From the NCBI GenBank assembly GCA_037127255.1, contig JBANSL010000002.1:5004001-5068000 (forward strand): 64,000 nucleotides of DNA, read 5' to 3'. Source of the DNA: Persicaria tinctoria. Taxonomy: Eukaryota; Streptophyta; Magnoliopsida; Caryophyllales; Polygonaceae. The notes under the pieces were generated by a model. It saw only the letters and a list, made by a program, of their open reading frames with translations, was not told where the DNA came from and did not search any database. A program made the position numbers and the translations under genes. Positions 35,869 through 48,500 of the stretch are shown here, in pieces. Every line of letters begins with the position of its first letter. The stretch's first letter is position 1.

Positions 35869-38800
35869 CTCCGTATTTTTTGAATAACTTGAGATCCGTT
35901 GGTCCAATCGGGCCGTTTGAGGACTCTTGGGACAGCTAACTTCGATAGCTACGACTTTACTGCGGAGGTTTTCAGAGAATTCCTCCTCTAAAAAGACAAA
36001 AAAACCATTTTTCCCAAGCTTAAATTTGGGCAAATTTTCGGCTTTTTTCAAAGGGGTTAGTACACGAAAAAAAATGAAAATCTCAAAAAATGAAAAATCC
36101 AAAATACTTTGCACTAGGCAAGGTGGGATGCTGTTAAGGACATCCGTCCACAAAACTCCCGCCCGGGATGTCCAAATGGGCCCGGAATTAAGGTAATGTC
36201 CCTCTGAACAGCCGTTGCGGACACATGCTCGGTATGTTTTGAATAACTTGAGATCCGTTGGTCCAATCGGGCCGTTTGATGACTCCTGGGAAAGCTAACT
36301 TCGATAGCTACGACTTTACTGGGGAGGTTTTCAGAGAATTCCTCCTCTAAAAGGGCCAAAAAACTATTTTTTCAAGGCTTAAATTTGGGAAATTTTCGGA
36401 TTTTTTCAAAGGGGTTATTACACGAAAAAATATGAAAATCTCAAAAAATGAAAAATCCAAAATACTTTGCACTAGGCAAGGTGGGATGCTGTTAAGGACA
36501 TCCGTCCACAAAACTCCCGCCCGGGATGTCCAAATGGGCCCGGAATTAAGGTAATGTCCCTCTGAACACCCGTTGCGGACACATGCTCGGTATTTTTTGA
36601 ATAACTTGAGATCCGTTGGTCCAATCGGGCCGTTTGAGGACTCCTGGGAAAGCTAACTTCGATAGCTACGACTTTACTGGGGAGGTTTTTATAGAATTAC
36701 TCCTCTAAAAAGACTAAAAAACCATTTTTCCCAGGCTTAAATTTGGGCAAATTTTCGGCTTTTTTCAAAGGGGTTAGTACACGAAAAAATATGAAAATCT
36801 CAAAAAATGAAAAATCCAAAATACTTTGCACTAAGCAAGGTTGGATGCTGTTAAGGACATCCGTCCACAAAACTCTCGCCCGGGATGCCCAAATGGGCCC
36901 GGAATTAAGGTAATGTCCCTCTGAACACCCGTTGCGGACACATGCTCGGTATTTTTTGAATAACTTGAGATCCGTTGGTCCAATCGGGCCGTTTGAGGAC
37001 TCCTGGGAAAGCTAACTTCGATAGCTACGACTTTACTGGGGAGGTTTTTATAGAATTACTCCTCTAAAAAGACTAAAAAACCATTTTTCCCAGGCTTAAA
37101 TTTGGGCAAATTTTCGGCTTTTTTCAAAGGGGTTAGTACACGAAAAAATATGAAAATCTCAAAAAATGAAAAATCCAAAATACTTTGCACTAAGCAAGGT
37201 GGGATGCTATTAAGGACATCCGTCCACAAAACTCCCGCCCGGAATGTCCAAATGGGCCCGGAATTAAGGTAATGTCCCTCTGAACAGCCGTTGCGGACAC
37301 ATGCTCGGTATTTTTTGAATAACTTGAGATCCGTTGGTCCAATCGGGCCGTTTGATGACTCCTGGGAAAGCTAACTTCGATACTTACGACTTTACTAGGG
37401 AGGTTTTCAGAGAATTCCTCCTCTAAAAAGACAAAAAAACCATTTTTCCCAAGCTTAAATTTGGGCAAATTTTCGGCTTTTTTCAAAGGGGTTAGTACAC
37501 GAAAAAAAATGAAAATCTCAAAAAATGAAAAATCCAAAATACTTTGCACTAGGCAAGGTGGGATGCTGTTAAGGACATCCGTCCACAAAACTCCCGCCCG
37601 GGATGTCCAAATGGGCCCGGAATTAAGGTAATGTCCCTCTGAACAGCCGTTGCGGACACATGCTCGGTATGTTTTGAATAACTTGAGATCCGTTGGTCCA
37701 ATCGGGCCGTTTGATGACTCCTGGGAAAGCTAACTTCGATAGCTACGACTTTACTGGGGAGGTTTTCAGAGAATTCCTCCTCTAAAAGGGCCAAAAAACT
37801 ATTTTTTCAAGGCTTAAATTTGGGAAATTTTCGGATTTTTTCAAAGGGGTTAGTACACGAAAAAATATGAAAATCTCAAAAAATGAAAAATCCAAAATAC
37901 TTTGCACTAGGCAAGGTGGGATGCTGTTAAGGACATCCGTCCACAAAACTCCCGCCCGGGATGTCCAAATGGGCCCGGAATTAAGGTAATGTCCCTCTGA
38001 ACACCCGTTGCGGACACATGCTCGGTATTTTTTGAATAACTTGAGATCCGTTGGTCCAATCGGGCCGTTTGAGGACTCCTGGGAAAGCTAACTTCGATAG
38101 CTACGACTTTACTGGGGAGGTTTTTATAGAATTACTCCTCTAAAAAGACTAAAAAACCATTTTTCCCAGGCTTAAATTTGGGCAAATTTTCGGCTTTTTT
38201 CAAAGGGGTTAGTACACGAAAAAATATGAAAATCTCAAAAAATGAAAAATCCAAAATACTTTGCACTAAGCAAGGTTGGATGCTGTTAAGGACATCCGTC
38301 CACAAAACTCTCGCCCGGGATGCCCAAATGGGCCCGGAATTAAGGTAATGTCCCTCTGAACAGCCGTTGCGGACACATGCTCCGTATTTTTTGAATAACT
38401 TGAGATCCGTTGGTCCAATCGGGCCGTTTGAGGACTCTTGGGACAGCTAACTTCGATAGCTACGACTTTACTGCGGAGGTTTTCAGAGAATTCCTCCTCT
38501 AAAAAGACAAAAAAACCATTTTTCCCAAGCTTAAATTTGGGCAAATTTTCGGCTTTTTTCAAAGGGGTTAGTACACGAAAAAAAATGAAAATCTCAAAAA
38601 ATGAAAAATCCAAAATACTTTGCACTAGGCAAGGTGGGATGCTGTTAAGGACATCCGTCCACAAAACTCCCGCCCGGGATGTCCAAATGGGCCCGGAATT
38701 AAGGTAATGTCCCTCTGAACAGCCGTTGCGGACACATGCTCGGTATGTTTTGAATAACTTGAGATCCGTTGGTCCAATCGGGCCGTTTGATGACTCCTGG

Positions 38801-41800
38801 GAAAGCTAACTTCGATAGCTACGACTTTACTGGGGAGGTTTTCAGAGAATTCCTCCTCTAAAAGGGCCAAAAAACTATTTTTTCAAGGCTTAAATTTGGG
38901 AAATTTTCGGATTTTTTCAAAGGGGTTATTACACGAAAAAATATGAAAATCTCAAAAAATGAAAAATCCAAAATACTTTGCACTAGGCAAGGTGGGATGC
39001 TGTTAAGGACATCCGTCCACAAAACTCCCGCCCGGGATGTCCAAATGGGCCCGGAATTAAGGTAATGTCCCTCTGAACACCCGTTGCGGACACATGCTCG
39101 GTATTTTTTGAATAACTTGAGATCCGTTGGTCCAATCGGGCCGTTTGAGGACTCCTGGGAAAGCTAACTTCGATAGCTACGACTTTACTGGGGAGGTTTT
39201 TATAGAATTACTCCTCTAAAAAGACTAAAAAACCATTTTTCCCAGGCTTAAATTTGGGCAAATTTTCGGCTTTTTTCAAAGGGGTTAGTACACGAAAAAA
39301 TATGAAAATCTCAAAAAATGAAAAATCCAAAATACTTTGCACTAAGCAAGGTGGGATGCTATTAAGGACATCCGTCCACAAAACTCCCGCCCGGAATGTC
39401 CAAATGGGCCCGGAATTAAGGTAATGTCCCTCTGAACAGCCGTTGCGGACACATGCTCGGTATTTTTTGAATAACTTGAGATCCGTTGGTCCAATCGGGC
39501 CGTTTGATGACTCCTGGGAAAGCTAACTTCGATACTTACGACTTTACTAGGGAGGTTTTCAGAGAATTCCTCCTCTAAAAAGACAAAAAAACCATTTTTC
39601 CCAAGCTTAAATTTGGGCAAATTTTCGGCTTTTTTCAAAGGGGTTAGTACACGAAAAAAAATGAAAATCTCAAAAAATGAAAAATCCAAAATACTTTGCA
39701 CTAGGCAAGGTGGGATGCTGTTAAGGACATCCGTCCACAAAACTCCCGCCCGGGATGTCCAAATGGGCCCGGAATTAAGGTAATGTCCCTCTGAACAGCC
39801 GTTGCGGACACATGCTCGGTATGTTTTGAATAACTTGAGATCCGTTGGTCCAATCGGGCCGTTTGATGACTCCTGGGAAAGCTAACTTCGATAGCTACGA
39901 CTTTACTGGGGAGGTTTTCAGAGAATTCCTCCTCTAAAAGGGCCAAAAAACTATTTTTTCAAGGCTTAAATTTGGGAAATTTTCGGATTTTTTCAAAGGG
40001 GTTAGTACACGAAAAAATATGAAAATCTCAAAAAATGAAAAATCCAAAATACTTTGCACTAGGCAAGGTGGGATGCTGTTAAGGACATCCGTCCACAAAA
40101 CTCCCGCCCGGGATGTCCAAATGGGCCCGGAATTAAGGTAATGTCCCTCTGAACACCCGTTGCGGACACATGCTCGGTATTTTTTGAATAACTTGAGATC
40201 CGTTGGTCCAATCGGGCCGTTTGAGGACTCCTGGGAAAGCTAACTTCGATAGCTACGACTTTACTGGGGAGGTTTTTATAGAATTACTCCTCTAAAAAGA
40301 CTAAAAAACCATTTTTCCCAGGCTTAAATTTGGGCAAATTTTCGGCTTTTTTCAAAGGGGTTAGTACACGAAAAAATATGAAAATCTCAAAAAATGAAAA
40401 ATCCAAAATACTTTGCACTAAGCAAGGTTGGATGCTGTTAAGGACATCCGTCCACAAAACTCTCGCCCGGGATGCCCAAATGGGCCCGGAATTAAGGTAA
40501 TGTCCCTCTGAACAGCCGTTGCGGACACATGCTCCGTATTTTTTGAATAACTTGAGATCCGTTGGTCCAATCGGGCCGTTTGAGGACTCTTGGGACAGCT
40601 AACTTCGATAGCTACGACTTTACTGCGGAGGTTTTCAGAGAATTCCTCCTCTAAAAAGACAAAAAAACCATTTTTCCCAAGCTTAAATTTGGGCAAATTT
40701 TCGGCTTTTTTCAAAGGGGTTAGTACACGAAAAAAAATGAAAATCTCAAAAAATGAAAAATCCAAAATACTTTGCACTAGGCAAGGTGGGATGCTGTTAA
40801 GGACATCCGTCCACAAAACTCCCGCCCGGGATGTCCAAATGGGCCCGGAATTAAGGTAATGTCCCTCTGAACAGCCGTTGCGGACACATGCTCGGTATGT
40901 TTTGAATAACTTGAGATCCGTTGGTCCAATCGGGCCGTTTGATGACTCCTGGGAAAGCTAACTTCGATAGCTACGACTTTACTGGGGAGGTTTTCAGAGA
41001 ATTCCTCCTCTAAAAGGGCCAAAAAACTATTTTTTCAAGGCTTAAATTTGGGAAATTTTCGGATTTTTTCAAAGGGGTTATTACACGAAAAAATATGAAA
41101 ATCTCAAAAAATGAAAAATCCAAAATACTTTGCACTAGGCAAGGTGGGATGCTGTTAAGGACATCCGTCCACAAAACTCCCGCCCGGGATGTCCAAATGG
41201 GCCCGGAATTAAGGTAATGTCCCTCTGAACACCCGTTGCGGACACATGCTCGGTATTTTTTGAATAACTTGAGATCCGTTGGTCCAATCGGGCCGTTTGA
41301 GGACTCCTGGGAAAGCTAACTTCGATAGCTACGACTTTACTGGGGAGGTTTTTATAGAATTACTCCTCTAAAAAGACTAAAAAACCATTTTTCCCAGGCT
41401 TAAATTTGGGCAAATTTTCGGCTTTTTTCAAAGGGGTTAGTACACGAAAAAATATGAAAATCTCAAAAAATGAAAAATCCAAAATACTTTGCACTAAGCA
41501 AGGTTGGATGCTGTTAAGGACATCCGTCCACAAAACTCTCGCCCGGGATGCCCAAATGGGCCCGGAATTAAGGTAATGTCCCTCTGAACACCCGTTGCGG
41601 ACACATGCTCGGTATTTTTTGAATAACTTGAGATCCGTTGGTCCAATCGGGCCGTTTGAGGACTCCTGGGAAAGCTAACTTCGATAGCTACGACTTTACT
41701 GGGGAGGTTTTTATAGAATTACTCCTCTAAAAAGACTAAAAAACCATTTTTCCCAGGCTTAAATTTGGGCAAATTTTCGGCTTTTTTCAAAGGGGTTAGT

Positions 41801-44800
41801 ACACGAAAAAATATGAAAATCTCAAAAAATGAAAAATCCAAAATACTTTGCACTAAGCAAGGTGGGATGCTATTAAGGACATCCGTCCACAAAACTCCCG
41901 CCCGGAATGTCCAAATGGGCCCGGAATTAAGGTAATGTCCCTCTGAACAGCCGTTGCGGACACATGCTCGGTATTTTTTGAATAACTTGAGATCCGTTGG
42001 TCCAATCGGGCCGTTTGATGACTCCTGGGAAAGCTAACTTCGATACTTACGACTTTACTAGGGAGGTTTTCAGAGAATTCCTCCTCTAAAAAGACAAAAA
42101 AACCATTTTTCCCAAGCTTAAATTTGGGCAAATTTTCGGCTTTTTTCAAAGGGGTTAGTACACGAAAAAAAATGAAAATCTCAAAAAATGAAAAATCCAA
42201 AATACTTTGCACTAGGCAAGGTGGGATGCTGTTAAGGACATCCGTCCACAAAACTCCCGCCCGGGATGTCCAAATGGGCCCGGAATTAAGGTAATGTCCC
42301 TCTGAACAGCCGTTGCGGACACATGCTCGGTATGTTTTGAATAACTTGAGATCCGTTGGTCCAATCGGGCCGTTTGATGACTCCTGGGAAAGCTAACTTC
42401 GATAGCTACGACTTTACTGGGGAGGTTTTCAGAGAATTCCTCCTCTAAAAGGGCCAAAAAACTATTTTTTCAAGGCTTAAATTTGGGAAATTTTCGGATT
42501 TTTTCAAAGGGGTTAGTACACGAAAAAATATGAAAATCTCAAAAAATGAAAAATCCAAAATACTTTGCACTAGGCAAGGTGGGATGCTGTTAAGGACATC
42601 CGTCCACAAAACTCCCGCCCGGGATGTCCAAATGGGCCCGGAATTAAGGTAATGTCCCTCTGAACACCCGTTGCGGACACATGCTCGGTATTTTTTGAAT
42701 AACTTGAGATCCGTTGGTCCAATCGGGCCGTTTGAGGACTCCTGGGAAAGCTAACTTCGATAGCTACGACTTTACTGGGGAGGTTTTTATAGAATTACTC
42801 CTCTAAAAAGACTAAAAAACCATTTTTCCCAGGCTTAAATTTGGGCAAATTTTCGGCTTTTTTCAAAGGGGTTAGTACACGAAAAAATATGAAAATCTCA
42901 AAAAATGAAAAATCCAAAATACTTTGCACTAAGCAAGGTTGGATGCTGTTAAGGACATCCGTCCACAAAACTCTCGCCCGGGATGCCCAAATGGGCCCGG
43001 AATTAAGGTAATGTCCCTCTGAACAGCCGTTGCGGACACATGCTCCGTATTTTTTGAATAACTTGAGATCCGTTGGTCCAATCGGGCCGTTTGAGGACTC
43101 TTGGGACAGCTAACTTCGATAGCTACGACTTTACTGCGGAGGTTTTCAGAGAATTCCTCCTCTAAAAAGACAAAAAAACCATTTTTCCCAAGCTTAAATT
43201 TGGGCAAATTTTCGGCTTTTTTCAAAGGGGTTAGTACACGAAAAAAAATGAAAATCTCAAAAAATGAAAAATCCAAAATACTTTGCACTAGGCAAGGTGG
43301 GATGCTGTTAAGGACATCCGTCCACAAAACTCCCGCCCGGGATGTCCAAATGGGCCCGGAATTAAGGTAATGTCCCTCTGAACAGCCGTTGCGGACACAT
43401 GCTCGGTATGTTTTGAATAACTTGAGATCCGTTGGTCCAATCGGGCCGTTTGATGACTCCTGGGAAAGCTAACTTCGATAGCTACGACTTTACTGGGGAG
43501 GTTTTCAGAGAATTCCTCCTCTAAAAGGGCCAAAAAACTATTTTTTCAAGGCTTAAATTTGGGAAATTTTCGGATTTTTTCAAAGGGGTTATTACACGAA
43601 AAAATATGAAAATCTCAAAAAATGAAAAATCCAAAATACTTTGCACTAGGCAAGGTGGGATGCTGTTAAGGACATCCGTCCACAAAACTCCCGCCCGGGA
43701 TGTCCAAATGGGCCCGGAATTAAGGTAATGTCCCTCTGAACACCCGTTGCGGACACATGCTCGGTATTTTTTGAATAACTTGAGATCCGTTGGTCCAATC
43801 GGGCCGTTTGAGGACTCCTGGGAAAGCTAACTTCGATAGCTACGACTTTACTGGGGAGGTTTTTATAGAATTACTCCTCTAAAAAGACTAAAAAACCATT
43901 TTTCCCAGGCTTAAATTTGGGCAAATTTTCGGCTTTTTTCAAAGGGGTTAGTACACGAAAAAATATGAAAATCTCAAAAAATGAAAAATCCAAAATACTT
44001 TGCACTAAGCAAGGTTGGATGCTGTTAAGGACATCCGTCCACAAAACTCTCGCCCGGGATGCCCAAATGGGCCCGGAATTAAGGTAATGTCCCTCTGAAC
44101 ACCCGTTGCGGACACATGCTCGGTATTTTTTGAATAACTTGAGATCCGTTGGTCCAATCGGGCCGTTTGAGGACTCCTGGGAAAGCTAACTTCGATAGCT
44201 ACGACTTTACTGGGGAGGTTTTTATAGAATTACTCCTCTAAAAAGACTAAAAAACCATTTTTCCCAGGCTTAAATTTGGGCAAATTTTCGGCTTTTTTCA
44301 AAGGGGTTAGTACACGAAAAAATATGAAAATCTCAAAAAATGAAAAATCCAAAATACTTTGCACTAAGCAAGGTGGGATGCTATTAAGGACATCCGTCCA
44401 CAAAACTCCCGCCCGGAATGTCCAAATGGGCCCGGAATTAAGGTAATGTCCCTCTGAACAGCCGTTGCGGACACATGCTCGGTATTTTTTGAATAACTTG
44501 AGATCCGTTGGTCCAATCGGGCCGTTTGATGACTCCTGGGAAAGCTAACTTCGATACTTACGACTTTACTAGGGAGGTTTTCAGAGAATTCCTCCTCTAA
44601 AAAGACAAAAAAACCATTTTTCCCAAGCTTAAATTTGGGCAAATTTTCGGCTTTTTTCAAAGGGGTTAGTACACGAAAAAAAATGAAAATCTCAAAAAAT
44701 GAAAAATCCAAAATACTTTGCACTAGGCAAGGTGGGATGCTGTTAAGGACATCCGTCCACAAAACTCCCGCCCGGGATGTCCAAATGGGCCCGGAATTAA

Positions 44801-45553
44801 GGTAATGTCCCTCTGAACAGCCGTTGCGGACACATGCTCGGTATGTTTTGAATAACTTGAGATCCGTTGGTCCAATCGGGCCGTTTGATGACTCCTGGGA
44901 AAGCTAACTTCGATAGCTACGACTTTACTGGGGAGGTTTTCAGAGAATTCCTCCTCTAAAAGGGCCAAAAAACTATTTTTTCAAGGCTTAAATTTGGGAA
45001 ATTTTCGGATTTTTTCAAAGGGGTTAGTACACGAAAAAATATGAAAATCTCAAAAAATGAAAAATCCAAAATACTTTGCACTAAGCAAGGTGGGATGCTA
45101 TTAAGGACATCCGTCCACAAAACTCCCGCCCGGGATGTCCAAATGGGCCCGGAATTAAGGTAATGTCCCTCTGAACACCCGTTGCGGACACATGCTCGGT
45201 ATTTTTTGAATAACTTGAGATCCGTTGGTCCAGTCGGGCCGTTTGAGGACTCCTGGGAAAGCTAACTTCGATAGCTACGACTTTACTGGGGAGGTTTTTA
45301 TAGAATTACTCCTCTAAAAAGACTAAAAAACCATTTTTCCCAGGCTTAAATTTGGGCAAATTTTCGGCTTTTTTCAAAGGGGTTAGTACACGAAAAAATA
45401 TGAAAATCTCAAAAAATGAAAAATCCAAAATACTTTGCACTAGGCAAGGTGGGATGCTGTTAAGGACATCCGTCCACAAAACTCCCGCCCGGGATGTCCA
45501 AATGGGCCCGGAATTAAGGTAATGTCCCTCTGAACAGCCGTTGCGGACACATG
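35869..45553. repeat. 2511-bp heptamer HOR: three full copies and one 2152-bp deletion copy
   Basis: Copies are 35869-38379 (2511), 38380-40531 (2152), 40532-43042 (2511) and 43043-45553 (2511). Order is P, S* (with GGTTATTACACG), L1 (AAGCAAGGTTGG, CTCTCG, GATGCCC), L2 (CTATT, CCCGGAATGTCC), K' (CGATACTTACG), S*, L1' (as L1 but AACAGCC then CTCCGTAT). The length fits 7 x 359 minus 2 for two S* units. The GTTATTACACG marker sits at 36418, 38929, 41081 and 43592, spacings 2511, 2152 and 2511. The short copy lacks L1. In the last copy the seventh unit is instead the CCAGTCGGG L of the dodecamer. Confidence 0.94.
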
Positions 45554-48500
45554 CTCGGTATTTTTTGAATAACTTGAGATCCGTTGGTCCAATCGGGCCG
45601 TTTGAGGACTCCTGGGACAGCTAACTTCGATAGCTACGACTTTACTGCGGAGGTTTTCAGAGAATTCCTCCTCTAAAAGGGCTAAAAAAACCATTTTTCC
45701 CAGGCTTAAATTTTGGCAAATTTTCGGCTTTTTTCAAAGGGGTTAGTACACGAAAAAATATGAAAATCTCAAAAAATCAAAAATCAAAAATACTTTGCAC
45801 TAGGCAAGGTGGGATGCTGTTAAGGACATCCGTCCACAAAACTCCCGCCCGGGATGTCCAAATGGGCCCGGAATTAAGGTAATGTCCCTCTGAACACCCG
45901 TTGCGGACACATGCTCCGTATTTTTTGAATAACTTGAGATCCGTTGGTCCAATCGGGCCGTTTGAGGACTCCTGGGAAAGCTAACTTCGATAGCTACGAC
46001 TTTACTGGGGAGGTTTTTATAGAATTACTCCTCTAAAAAGACTAAAAAACCATTTTTCCCAGGCTTAAATTTGACAAATTTTCGGCTTTTTTCAAAGGGG
46101 TTAGTACACGAAAAAATATGAAAATCTCAAAAAATGAAAAATCCAAAATACTTTGCACTAGGCAAGGTGGGATGCTGTTAAGGACATCCGTCCACAAAAC
46201 TCCCGCCCGGGATGTACAAATGGGCCCGGAATTAAGGTAATGTCCCTCTGAACAGCCGTTGCGGACACATGCTCGGTATTTTTTGAATAACTTGAGATCC
46301 GTTGGTCCAATCGGGCCGTTTGAGGACTCCTGGGAAAGCTAACTTCGATAGCTACGACTTTACTGGGGAGGTTTTTATAGAATTACTCCTCTAAAAAGAC
46401 TAAAAAACCATTTTTCCCAGGCTTAAATTTGGGCAAATTTTCGGCTTTTTTCAAAGGGGTTAGTACACGAAAAAATATGAAAATCTCAAAAAATGAAAAA
46501 TCCAAAATACTTTGCACTAAGCAAGGTGGGATGCTGTTAAGGACATCCGTCCACAAAACTCCCGCCCGGGATGTCCAAATGGGCCCGGAATTAAGGTAAT
46601 GTCCCTCTGAACAGCCGTTGCGGACACATGCTCGGTATTTTTTGAATAACTTGAGATCCGTTGGTCCAATCGGGCCGTTTGATGACTCCTGGGAAAGCTA
46701 ACTTCGATAACTACGACTTTACTGGGGAGGTATTCAGAGAATTCCTCCTCTAAAACGACAAAAAAACCATTTTTCCCAGGCTTAAATTTGGGCAAATTTT
46801 CGGCTTTTTTCAAAGGGGTTAGTACACGAAAAAATATGAAAATCTCAAAAAATGAAAAATCCAAAATACTTTGCACTAAGCAAGGTGGGATGCTTTTAAG
46901 GACATCTGTCCACAAAACTCCCGCCCGGGATGTCCAAATGGGCCCGGAATTAAGGTAATGTCCCTCTGAACAGCCGTTGCGGACACATGCTCCGTATTTT
47001 TTGAATAACTTGAGATCCGTTGGTCCAATCGGGCCGTTTGAGGACTCTTGGGACAGCTAACTTCGATAGCTACGACTTTACTGCGGAGATTTTCAGAGAA
47101 TTCCTCCTCTAAAAGGGCTAAAAAACAATTTTTCCCAGGCTTAAATTTGGGCAAATTTTCGGCTTTTTTCAAAGGGGTTAGTACACGAAAAAATATGAAA
47201 ATCTCAAAAAATGAAAAATCCAAAATACTTTGCACTAGGCAAGGTGGGATGCTGTTAAGGACATCCGTCCACAAAACTCCCGCCCGGGATGTCCAAATGG
47301 GCCCGGAATTAAGGTAATGTCCTTCTGAACACCCGTTGCGGACACATGCTCGGTATTTTTTGAATAACTTGAGATCCGTTGGTCCAATCGGGCCGTTTGA
47401 GGACTCCTGGGAAAGCTAACTTCGATAGCTACGACTTTACTGCGGAGGTTTTTATAGAATTACTCCTCTAAAAAGACTAAAAAACCATTTTTCCCAGGCT
47501 TAAATTTGGGCAAATTTTCGGCTTTTTTCAAAGGGGTTAGTACACGAAAAAATATGAAAATCTCAAAAAATGAAAAATCCAAAATACTTTGCACTATGCA
47601 AGGTGGGATGCTGTTAAGGACATCCGTCCACAAAACTCCCGCCCGGGATGTCCAAATGGGCCCGGAATTAAGGTAATGTCCCTCTGAACACCCGTTGCGG
47701 ACACATGCTCGGTATTTTTTGAATAACTTGAGATCCGTTGGTCCACTCGGGCCGTTTGAGGACTCCTGGGAAAGCTAACTTCGATAGCTACGACTTTACT
47801 GGGGAGGTTTTTATAGAATTACTCCTCTAAAAAGACTAAAAAACCATTTTTCCCAGGCTTAAATTTGGGCAAATTTTCGGCTTTTTTCAAAGGGGTTAGT
47901 ACACGAAAAAATATGAAAATCTCAAAAAATGAAAAATCCAAAATACTTTGCACTATGCAAGGTGGGATGCTGTTAAGGACATCCGTCCACAAAACTCCCG
48001 CCCGGGATGTCCAAATGGGCCCGGAATTAAGGTAATGTCCCTCTGAACAGCCGTTGCGGACACATGCTCCGTATTTTTTGAATAACTTGAGATCCGTTGG
48101 TCCAATCGGGCCGTTTGAGGACTCCTGGGACAGCTAACTTCGATAGCTACGACTTTACTGTGGAGGTTTTCAGAGAATTCCTCCTCTAAAAGGGCTAAAA
48201 AACCATTTTTCCCAGGCTTAAATTTGGGCAAATTTTCGGCTTTTTTCAAAGGAGTTAGTACACGAAAAAATATGAAAATCTCAAAAAATGAAAAATCCAA
48301 AATACTTGGCACTAGGCAAGGTGGGATGCTGTTAAGGACATCCGTCCACAAAACTGTCGCCCGAGATGTCCAAATGGGCCCGGAATTAATGTAATGTCCC
48401 TCTGAACACCCGTTGCGGACACATGCTCGGTATTTTTTGAATAACTTGAGATCCGTTGGTCCAATCGGGCCGTTTGAGGACTCCTGGGAAAGCTAACTTC

